Source: CBFGWV01 sp965652545
GTDB taxonomy: Bacteria; Pseudomonadota; Gammaproteobacteria; Competibacterales; Competibacteraceae
Direction: 5' to 3'
NCBI GenBank assembly: GCA_965652545.1
Contig: CBFGWV010000243.1
Span: 1-7,416 of the forward strand
Length of the DNA: 7,416 nt
Part shown: positions 1 through 5,487 of the stretch, piece after piece
Layout of the letters: each line of letters starts with the position of its first letter
Position numbering within the stretch: the stretch's first letter is position 1
Program-made: the position numbers and the translations under genes
The notes under the pieces: model-generated
Told to the model about the DNA's origin: nothing
Databases searched by the model: none
What the model saw: the letters and a program-made list of their open reading frames with translations, nothing else

Positions 1-40
1 CCCTACTCCGTGGTCCCCGCCATCGCTCGCCGACCCACCT

Positions 41-2485
41 TCACCGCCCCCTCCGCTTCGCCGCCATCGTCGCCTGCGCCTGAGTCGGGTCGTCGGGCCA
101 GGGGTGGCGCGGGTAGCGGCCTTTGAGTTCGCGCGCCACTTCGGGGTAGGTGCGCGCCCAGAAGCCGGCGAGATCCTGGGTGACTTGCACCGGGCGACCG
201 GCCGGTGAGAGCAGGTGCAGGGTGACCGGCTGGCGGCCGCTCGCGACGGTGGGGGTGCGGTCGAGGCCGAAGACGGCTTGTAGTTTGACGGCCAGTACCG
301 GGGCCTCGCCGGCCTTGTAGTCCAGGGTAATGGCGTGACCGCTGGGGACGGTGAGGCGGGTGGGCAGTTCGGCATCGAGGAGGCTGCGCTGGGTCCAACT
401 GAGCATGGCGTGCAAGGCGTCGCCGAGGACGGCGGCCGGCAGGTCGCTGAGGCGGGTGATGCCGGCCAGGTACGGCCCGAGCCAGTCGCTGAGAGTGTTT
501 GTCAGGGCGTCGTCGCCGACCTCTGGCCAGTGGTGTTCGGGTAGCCACTCGGCGGCGCATTGGACGCGGGCCTGCCATTGGCGAAGTGCGGGTGTCCATG
601 GCAGGGCGGCGGCGCCGAGGCCGGTAAGGCCTTGGAGAAAGACGTCGACGACGGGGGCGTTTTCGGGCAGAGGGACGGGGCGGCTGTGGACGATGATGGC
701 GCCGATGCGGGTTTCGTCGCGGGCGGCGACGGCGTTGCGGGCGCTGTCCCAGGTCAGCTCGATGCCGGTGCTGCCCTGGTGGCGGACGATGTCCGCGAGG
801 TCGTCGGTCGGCACGACGGCGGCGAGGCGGATGCGGCCTTCATCGCCGCGGTCGTCGACGTCGGCGGCCACCAGCCATTGGGCGCGGGCGAGGTTGTCGG
901 CGGGGGGCAGGGCGGCACCGCGGCCGCTGCTGAGCAGATAACGCCCATCGCCGTGCTCGCGGCGGCGGGCGATACGGTCGGGGTAGGCCAGGGCGAGCAG
1001 TCGGCCGCAGGCCTCGGCATGGGCGGGGCCGCTGGCGTGCACCTGCCGGCGCAGGCGCTCGGCACTGCGGCGGACGGTGGCCAGGCCTGGCATGTCGGTG
1101 CGCTGGGACAACAGGGCGAGACGGCTGCTGATGTCGGCGCCGCCGCCCTCCGGACGCAGGTCGCGGTTTTCGAGCAGGGCGGACAGGTCGCAGGCGGTAG
1201 CGCGGTCGGCGGTGTCACTGGCGAGCATCATGTGGGCCAGACGTGGATGTGCCGGGATTCTCGCCATGGCACGGCCGTGCTCGCTGATTCGCCCCGCGTC
1301 GTCGATCGCGCCAAGCAGGGTCAGGACGGTGCGCGCGGCGGTCAGCGCCGCGGGCGGGGGCGGTGTCAGCCAGGGCAGCTCGTCGCTGCCCCATTGGGCC
1401 AGCTCCAGCGCCAGGGCGGTGAGGTCGACGTGGGTGATCTCGGGCGGTCGGCAGGCGTCCAGGCCTTGGTGGGTGCGCCGCGTCCACAGGCGTAGCGCGG
1501 TGCCGGCGGCGGTGCGGCCGGCGCGGCCACTGCGTTGGTCGGCCGCATCCAGGGTGACCCGCTCGGTCACCAGGCGGTCCATGCCGGTGCGCGGGTCCAG
1601 TCGCTGGCGCCGCGTCCAGCCGCTGTCGATGACCAGGCGAACCCCCGGCACGGTGACGCTGGTTTCGGCGATGGTCGTGGCCAGGATGACCCGTCGCCGG
1701 CCGTCGCCGTGGGCGGCGATCAGGTCGCGCTGGGCGTCCAGCGGCAGGTCGCCGTACAAGGCAGCGATGTCGATGCTGCCATCGAGCCTGCCTTGAAGGC
1801 GGGACATGACGCGGCGGATCTCCGGCACGCCGGGGAGGAAGACCAGCACGTCGCCGGGGTGGCGGGGCAGGGCGTCGACGACGGCCGCGGCGACGGTGTC
1901 TTCCGGGCGGGCGGTGGGTTCGGCATCCAGGTAGTCGACGGTGACCGGGTACGCCCGCCCCAAGGTGGTCACCAGCGGGGCGGCCAGTGTGTCGGCCAGG
2001 TCGTCCTCCAGCGTGGCGGACATGATCAGCAGGCGAAGGTCTGGACGCAGGGCGTTCTGGATCTCTCGGCACAGTGCGAGACCGAGGTCGGCCTGCAGGG
2101 CGCGCTCGTGGAATTCGTCGAACACCACGACCGAGACGCCGTCGAGCTCCGGGTCGCTTTGCAGCATGCGTGTCAGCACGCCTTCGGTGATGACCTCGAT
2201 GCGGGTGGCGGCCGATACCCGGGTGTCGAAGCGCACGCGGTAGCCGACGGTTTGGCCCACGGTTTCGGCGCGTTGTTCGGCCATGTAGGCGGCGGCCGAA
2301 CGGGCGGCGAGCCGGCGCGGCTCGAGCATCAGGATACGGCCGGGGAAGCGCCCGGCGTCGAGCAGGGCCAGAGGCACTCGGGTGGTTTTGCCGGCGCCCG
2401 GCGGTGCGCGCAGCACGGTGAGGGGGTGGCCGGCGACCGTGGCCACAAGCTGATCCAGGACGGCATCGATGGGCAGGGCGTTCAT
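41..2485 (-). CDS. hrpB: ATP-dependent RNA helicase HrpB (DEAH/RHA type)
   Basis: An 814-residue protein, the usual HrpB length (about 800-850). HrpB is a cytoplasmic superfamily 2 helicase of the DEAH/RHA group; its physiological RNA substrate is poorly defined. Visible helicase motifs in order: Walker A APPGAGKTT (27-35), motif II as DEFH (123-126, the HrpB variant of DEAH), motif III SAT (156-158), and motif VI QRSGRAGR (317-324). The C-terminus carries the HrpB-specific domain, ending with the family hallmark HPWPDDP (794-800) and a short basic tail KRRGR. The start is chosen because MNALPIDAVL matches the usual LPI/LPV N-terminus of HrpB just before Walker A. No good Shine-Dalgarno is visible upstream of it. 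The gene stands alone, divergent from the GNAT gene. Long overlapping open frames on both strands are GC-driven shadows. Identification is firm. Confidence 0.97.
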   Translation of the reverse strand: MNALPIDAVLDQLVATVAGHPLTVLRAPPGAGKTTRVPLALLDAGRFPGRILMLEPRRLAARSAAAYMAEQRAETVGQTVGYRVRFDTRVSAATRIEVITEGVLTRMLQSDPELDGVSVVVFDEFHERALQADLGLALCREIQNALRPDLRLLIMSATLEDDLADTLAAPLVTTLGRAYPVTVDYLDAEPTARPEDTVAAAVVDALPRHPGDVLVFLPGVPEIRRVMSRLQGRLDGSIDIAALYGDLPLDAQRDLIAAHGDGRRRVILATTIAETSVTVPGVRLVIDSGWTRRQRLDPRTGMDRLVTERVTLDAADQRSGRAGRTAAGTALRLWTRRTHQGLDACRPPEITHVDLTALALELAQWGSDELPWLTPPPPAALTAARTVLTLLGAIDDAGRISEHGRAMARIPAHPRLAHMMLASDTADRATACDLSALLENRDLRPEGGGADISSRLALLSQRTDMPGLATVRRSAERLRRQVHASGPAHAEACGRLLALAYPDRIARRREHGDGRYLLSSGRGAALPPADNLARAQWLVAADVDDRGDEGRIRLAAVVPTDDLADIVRHQGSTGIELTWDSARNAVAARDETRIGAIIVHSRPVPLPENAPVVDVFLQGLTGLGAAALPWTPALRQWQARVQCAAEWLPEHHWPEVGDDALTNTLSDWLGPYLAGITRLSDLPAAVLGDALHAMLSWTQRSLLDAELPTRLTVPSGHAITLDYKAGEAPVLAVKLQAVFGLDRTPTVASGRQPVTLHLLSPAGRPVQVTQDLAGFWARTYPEVARELKGRYPRHPWPDDPTQAQATMAAKRRGR

Positions 2486-2599
2486 TCGTTGCCGGCGCTC
2501 GGATGGTGCACTGCAATAGGGCGGCGCGCCCCGAACTGACGCAGCGGTGAGGCGGCCGTTGCGTGATCGTGGGCACTCGGGCCGCGCTTGGCGTGTGGC

Positions 2600-2680
2600 G
2601 ATAAGTATTTTGTTTTCAATGTATTGGCGTACTTTTTAAAGCATGCTTCGAAGTTGGCATCGCGGTTGCATTGTAGATTG
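2600..2680. promoter_or_regulatory. AT-rich island, probable promoter region between divergent genes
   Basis: This stretch is clearly richer in A and T than the flanking GC-rich DNA, for example TTTTGTTTTCAATG near 2609-2622 and ACTTTTTAAAG near 2631-2641. It lies between divergent hrpB and the GNAT gene, so it is the natural place for promoters. Weak hexamers can be found (a plus-strand TTGGCA at 2654-2659; a minus-strand TTGAAA around 2614-2619), but none has a well-spaced, convincing partner. The remainder of the 2486-2835 gap (2486-2599) is GC-rich and shows no recognisable feature. The promoter role is inference from position and composition. Confidence 0.4.
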
Positions 2681-2755
2681 TCGCGAGTCGTGTCTTATTT
2701 GCCACCCGATTTTGGGTGGACTCAAGCCGGTCCCCAAGGGCCGGCTTTTTTGTTT
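2640..2755 (+). ncRNA. Candidate small RNA or 5' leader ending in two tandem hairpins
   Basis: A plus-strand transcript starting in or just after the AT-rich island would end with hairpin 1 (CCACCC 2702-2707, loop GATTTT, GGGTGG 2714-2719), a five-base linker-like stretch, then a terminator hairpin with a T-run. No credible plus-strand coding region precedes it, since hrpB is on the opposite strand, and the GNAT start codon lies about 80 bases further on. A free-standing small RNA or an attenuated leader of the GNAT gene both fit. The 5' end is a guess, because no clear promoter was found. I recognise no known RNA family. Confidence 0.35.
2724..2754 (+). terminator. Intrinsic terminator, plus strand
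   Basis: The stem AAGCCGG (2724-2730) pairs with CCGGCTT (2741-2747). It can be extended inward by CCC (2732-2734) with GGG (2738-2740) around a three-base loop and one bulged T. It is followed by a T-rich tail: the T-run at 2746-2751, then G and TTT. This is a textbook rho-independent terminator reading left to right. What it terminates is unclear, because no plus-strand gene ends here. Confidence 0.8.
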
Positions 2756-2824
2756 GTGGGAACGATGCTGGCATCACCACGTCATATGCTGCGGCGCACA
2801 ATATCGTGTGTTGATCACAAGACT

Positions 2825-2829
2825 GGGAG
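2825..2829 (+). promoter_or_regulatory. Ribosome binding site of the GNAT gene
   Basis: GGGAG lies six bases before the ATG at 2836. This supports that start over any internal one. Confidence 0.75.
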
Positions 2830-2835
2830 AGCCTC

Positions 2836-3534
2836 ATGGTCGGTGCTTACCGTTACCATGCCAACTTCCTTGAGCATCACACCATGGACGGGCGCGAGCT
2901 CATGGTACGCGCACTCCAACCGGGTGAGGCCCACACGGTGGCGGACTTGTTCGCCCGTCTGTCGCCGCAATCGCGTTATTGGCGCTTCTTCGGCACCAAG
3001 CATGCGTTGTCGGTCGATGATCTGCGGCGGCTCACCGCGGTGGATCCGGATACGCACTTGGCGCTTGCCGTGGTCGCCAGCGATGGGCGGCCGGCAACCC
3101 TGGCCATTGCCCGTTGTGTGCGCGACTCGCCCACCGACCCCTGCGCCGAGGTGTCGCTGGCGGTGGCCGATGCGTACCAGGGCCGCGGTCTGGGCCGTTT
3201 GCTGCTGGCGCATCTGGTGTTGGCGGCGCAGGAGCGGGGCATCACCCGCTTGAGCCTGTTGCTGATGCCGGACAACACGCGCATGCGGACGTTGCTGGCG
3301 CAGCCCAATTGGTCGGTGCGTTTTGCGCGCGATCACGAGTTGCTGATCGCCGAGTTGCCGGTGCCGGAGGTGGCGCGTCTGCTGCGGCACGATGCCGCAG
3401 GCGTCGGCGAGCTGGTCGCCGAGCTGTTCCGGGTGGTGGCCGAGGGCATCGTGGCGGTGCCGTTGTCGGCCGGGCTGGCCGCGTCGGACCTGTGGTGGCG
3501 GCGCACCCGGGCGATGCTGCCCGGGCGGTCCTAG
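2836..3534 (+). CDS. GNAT family N-acetyltransferase (Pat/PatZ GNAT-domain-like)
   Basis: A 232-residue soluble protein with one GNAT fold, roughly residues 20-172. The acetyl-CoA pyrophosphate-binding motif A is visible as QGRGLG (115-120), preceded by the strand AEVSLAVADAY. The segment LSPQSRYWRFFG (42-53) resembles the LS-x-x-S-x-Y-x-RFF signature of the GNAT domain in Pat/PatZ-type protein lysine acetyltransferases. This enzyme, however, lacks the large NDP-forming acyl-CoA synthetase-like domain of PatZ. Residues about 173-232 form a C-terminal tail outside the GNAT core, with a hydrophobic stretch and a basic end, and I cannot assign it. The start is supported by a good ribosome binding site. 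The gene is monocistronic, preceded by the tandem hairpin unit and convergent with the isochorismatase-family gene. The substrate cannot be read from the sequence; a protein lysine or a small amine are both possible. Confidence 0.85.
   Translation: MVGAYRYHANFLEHHTMDGRELMVRALQPGEAHTVADLFARLSPQSRYWRFFGTKHALSVDDLRRLTAVDPDTHLALAVVASDGRPATLAIARCVRDSPTDPCAEVSLAVADAYQGRGLGRLLLAHLVLAAQERGITRLSLLLMPDNTRMRTLLAQPNWSVRFARDHELLIAELPVPEVARLLRHDAAGVGELVAELFRVVAEGIVAVPLSAGLAASDLWWRRTRAMLPGRS
3506..3525 (+). other. GC hairpin overlapping the 3' end of the GNAT gene
   Basis: CCCGGGC (3506-3512) and GCCCGGG (3519-3525) can form a 7-bp stem around a six-base loop just before the stop codon. There is no T-run after it, so it is at best a weak terminator or a 3'-end stabiliser, and it may simply reflect the coding sequence. 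Confidence 0.3.
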
Positions 3535-3580
3535 CTTGGCGTGGTCCGCAAGATCTCGAAATTGGCGTCAAATTCTTCAA

Positions 3581-3695
3581 TGTAGGATGGGTTGAGCGTA
3601 GCGATACCCATCAGCCGCACTTGATCGCAGCCGCGTCCACCATCTGGGTTGCCGCCGCTCCATGATGGGTATCGCTGCGCTCAACCCATCCTACA
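3581..3695. repeat. Palindromic intergenic element with 33-bp inverted arms
   Basis: The left arm (3581-3613, beginning TGTAGGATGGGTTGAGCG) and the right arm (3663-3695) are inverted copies matching at 32 of 33 positions. The single difference (T3599 opposite G3677) would be a G-U wobble in RNA. A 49-base spacer separates them. Each arm also contains its own inverted repeat (GATGGGT 3586-3592 with ACCCATC 3606-3612, and the same on the right), so each can fold alone or the two can fold together. This design is like REP/BIME or MITE-like repeats, and the arm sequence resembles a dispersed repeat I recall from many proteobacterial genomes. The element sits between two convergent genes and has no T-run. 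It could serve as a bidirectional 3'-end structure. No target-site duplication is evident. Confidence 0.8.
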
Positions 3696-3720
3696 TATCG
3701 CTGCACATCGTCTCCGGCGG

Positions 3721-4266
3721 TCAGCGAAGATAGGTCTTGCTGATGTGGCGGAAGCTGTCGGTGCCGGCGCGCTGCATCCATTCGAAAACGGCCATTTCGC
3801 GGCTGACGACAATGACGCCGGCATCGCTCATGCGGGCGAGGGCGAGTTCGACGTCATCGGGGTTGCGCGAGGCGACGGCGTCGGCGACGACGAAGACGTG
3901 CAGGCCGCGCTGGCGCAGTTCGATGGCGGTTTGCAGGACGCAGACGTGGGCTTCGATACCGGCGATGACGATCTGGCGGCGGTTCAGCCCCTCGATACGT
4001 GAGAGGCAGGCAGGCTCGGCGGCGCAGGAGAAGGCGGTTTTGCCGATGATGGCGTCATCGCTGAAGTGGGCGCGCAACTCGGGGACGGTGGGGCCGAGGC
4101 CCTGGGGGTATTGTTCGCTGCACAGCATGGGGATGGCCAGGTCTTTGGCCGCCCGCACCAGCCAGTCGCAATGGGCGACCAGGGTGTCGTGATCGGCAAT
4201 GGCCGGCAGCAGCCTGGCCTGGACGTCGACCAGCAGCAGTGCCGATTCCTGAGGGTGTATCAACAT
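3721..4266 (-). CDS. Isochorismatase-family cysteine hydrolase (ISOC1/2-like)
   Basis: A 181-residue single-domain protein of the isochorismatase-like hydrolase fold. The expected catalytic triad is visible: Asp14 in LLLVDVQ, Lys76 in GKTAFSC and Cys109 in GIEAHVCVLQT. The E-A dipeptide at 105-106 lies where the family has its conserved cis-peptide. The segments SEQYPQGLGPTVPEL (about 50-64) and the HVCVLQTA region resemble the ISOC1/ISOC2 subgroup more than EntB or nicotinamidases. The substrate is unknown, and true isochorismatase activity is unlikely because no siderophore genes are nearby. I chose the ATG at 4266 rather than an upstream in-frame ATG at 4371. The chosen start is preceded by a strong Shine-Dalgarno and begins with the conserved N-terminus, whereas the longer form would add a low-complexity stretch encoded by palindromes. 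It is the last gene of the minus-strand series. Confidence 0.92.
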   Translation of the reverse strand: MLIHPQESALLLVDVQARLLPAIADHDTLVAHCDWLVRAAKDLAIPMLCSEQYPQGLGPTVPELRAHFSDDAIIGKTAFSCAAEPACLSRIEGLNRRQIVIAGIEAHVCVLQTAIELRQRGLHVFVVADAVASRNPDDVELALARMSDAGVIVVSREMAVFEWMQRAGTDSFRHISKTYLR

Positions 4267-4274
4267 GGCGGTGG

Positions 4275-4280
4275 CTCCTT
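4275..4280 (-). promoter_or_regulatory. Shine-Dalgarno that fixes the hydrolase start
   Basis: On the minus strand this reads AAGGAG, eight bases upstream of the ATG at 4266. It is the strongest ribosome binding site in the window and decides between the two possible starts. Confidence 0.85.
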
Positions 4281-4304
4281 TGCTTGTGAGTGGTGCTGGG
4301 CCGC

Positions 4305-4364
4305 GGGGTGGCACCCCCTGGGATCGCCGAGTTGCACTCGGCAATGCCGGCGACAAGCCGGCAT
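4305..4364. repeat. Cluster of three tandem short palindromes (REP-like)
   Basis: Three consecutive inverted repeats lie between the AI-2E and hydrolase genes: GGGGT/ACCCC (4305-4317, 3-base loop), GCCGAGT/ACTCGGC (4326-4342, 3-base loop) and ATGCCGGC/GCCGGCAT (4344-4364, 5-base loop). All three stems are perfect. None is followed by a T-run on the minus strand. The arrangement is like REP-type extragenic palindromes, which often stabilise mRNA ends or bind proteins; that role is inference. No second copy occurs in this window. Confidence 0.6.
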
Positions 4365-4370
4365 CCCGCA

Positions 4371-4404
4371 AGCGAGCAGGGCATCACACCAGCCCTTGCT
4401 CGCT
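4371..4404 (-). terminator. Hairpin spanning the AI-2E stop codon, possible weak terminator
   Basis: AGCGAGCAGGGC (4371-4382) pairs with GCCCTTGCTCGCT (4392-4404): 12 base pairs with a single bulged base and a nine-base loop. The stop codon of the AI-2E gene (4384-4386) lies in the loop. There is no T-run, so it is not a canonical intrinsic terminator. It may protect the 3' end or act together with the adjacent palindromes. Confidence 0.4.
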
Positions 4405-5418
4405 CAACTCGTATTTGACATAGGCATACGCCAGCGGCGCCATGATCAGCCCGGAGAGCCCGAATATGGCCTCCAGGACGAGCATGGCGATGAGCAGCTC
4501 CCAGGCCCGGGCGTTGATGTGGCTGCCGACGATGCGGGCGTTGAGCAGGTACTCCAGCTTGTGAATGATCACAAGATAGCCCAGCGATACGGCCGCGAGG
4601 GTGAAGGAGTGCGTCATGCTGACCAGGAAAATGGCGGTGTTGGAGATCAGGTTGCCGACCACCGGCAGGAGGCCGGCGATGAAGGTGATGGCGATCAGGG
4701 TTTTGACGAACGGCAGGTCGATGCCGTACAGCGGCAGCACGACGGCGAGGTAGATGCCGCTGAGTACGGTGTTGATAGCCGAGATGGGCACTTGCGCCAG
4801 CATGATGCGGCGGAAGGCCGTGGTCAGCCGGTCGGCGCGCTGGGCCAGGGCGAGGGCCAGCGGCTTGGTGCGGGTCAGTGAGGTGGCCTGGCGCAGTGCG
4901 ATCATGCCGCCGATGATCAGCCCGGCGAGTACGTGGACGACGATGCGCAAGGTGTCGGTGCCGATGAGGCGGATCTGCTCGGCGTTGTCGCGGAACCAGG
5001 CGGCCATGGTTGCGCGAACGCCGTCGGCATCGGCGGGGAAGTAACTCACCACGGCCTCGGGGAGGATGCCCCGCAAGTCGTCCATGATGGTGGCCAGTTG
5101 GGTGAACAAGGTGGCGAGGTTGTCCGGCCCGCCGCGCAGGAAGACGCTGATGCCGATGCCGGCGAAGGTCAGTGCGGTGACGACGATGCTGGCCAGTACG
5201 CCCACCAGGACGAGCTTGATATAGCGGTTGTGGAGATAGGGAATACGCACCACACCGGCGAGCATGTTCACCAGATAGACCACCAGCAGCCCGGCCAGCA
5301 GGGCGCCGACCAGGTCCAGTGTCAGGACGGTCAGCAGGGCCAGGCCCATGAGGATCCAACTGGCGATTTGGTGTGCGGTGGGGGGTGGTGTTCGCGGTCG
5401 TTGTAGGTCGGCGCTCAT
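4384..5418 (-). CDS. AI-2E family transporter (TqsA/PerM-like membrane protein)
   Basis: A 344-residue polytopic inner-membrane protein, a normal length for the AI-2E (UPF0118) family. Hydrophobic segments lie at about 21-54 (probably two helices), 68-93, 156-174, 205-228, 237-260, 263-283 and 305-330. A soluble loop lies between 95 and 155, as usual in this family. The family-conserved C-terminal half is clear: LPVVGN (251-256), then IIHKLEYLLNARIVGSHINA (about 284-303) and a final helix containing APLAYAYVKY. Family members have been linked to AI-2 export (TqsA), to Na+/H+ antiport, or to no known substrate, so the substrate here is open. The gene lies 69 bp downstream of the DedA-PAP2 gene on the same strand and could be co-transcribed. 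The ATG at 5418 lacks a clear Shine-Dalgarno, but no better upstream start is visible. Confidence 0.92.
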   Translation of the reverse strand: MSADLQRPRTPPPTAHQIASWILMGLALLTVLTLDLVGALLAGLLVVYLVNMLAGVVRIPYLHNRYIKLVLVGVLASIVVTALTFAGIGISVFLRGGPDNLATLFTQLATIMDDLRGILPEAVVSYFPADADGVRATMAAWFRDNAEQIRLIGTDTLRIVVHVLAGLIIGGMIALRQATSLTRTKPLALALAQRADRLTTAFRRIMLAQVPISAINTVLSGIYLAVVLPLYGIDLPFVKTLIAITFIAGLLPVVGNLISNTAIFLVSMTHSFTLAAVSLGYLVIIHKLEYLLNARIVGSHINARAWELLIAMLVLEAIFGLSGLIMAPLAYAYVKYELSEQGLV

Positions 5419-5487
5419 GGACGGGACGGTGCACCTGGGGTCGTTGGGCTGTGGGGGTGTTCGTGTCGGCGGGGCGGACGTCGACGC

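Noticed and set aside
1..40. Possible end of a neighbouring gene at the left edge
   Set aside because: Only 40 bases lie beyond the hrpB stop. The single tiny minus-strand frame there encodes six residues, so nothing can be supported.
560..2539. Long open frames on the plus strand opposite hrpB (560-1495 and 1535-2539)
   Set aside because: Their products are Gly/Ala/Val/Asp-rich with no recognisable domain, and they lie antisense to a firmly identified full-length HrpB. This is usual in high-GC DNA.
1215..2576. A 453-codon minus-strand frame overlapping hrpB
   Set aside because: The product is Arg/Pro/His-rich with no motif; it is an out-of-frame shadow of hrpB.
2807..2819. TGTG...CACA dyad resembling a CRP/FNR-type operator before the GNAT gene
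   Set aside because: The spacing is too short for a CRP site and the match is limited to four bases per side.
4267..4371. Longer N-terminus of the isochorismatase-family protein from an ATG at 4371
   Set aside because: The extra residues are encoded by the palindrome cluster and have no family match. A strong AAGGAG precedes the ATG at 4266.
4055..5434. A 459-codon minus-strand frame overlapping the AI-2E gene
   Set aside because: The product is Arg/His/Pro-rich low-complexity sequence and crosses the palindrome cluster. The AI-2E frame is the real one.
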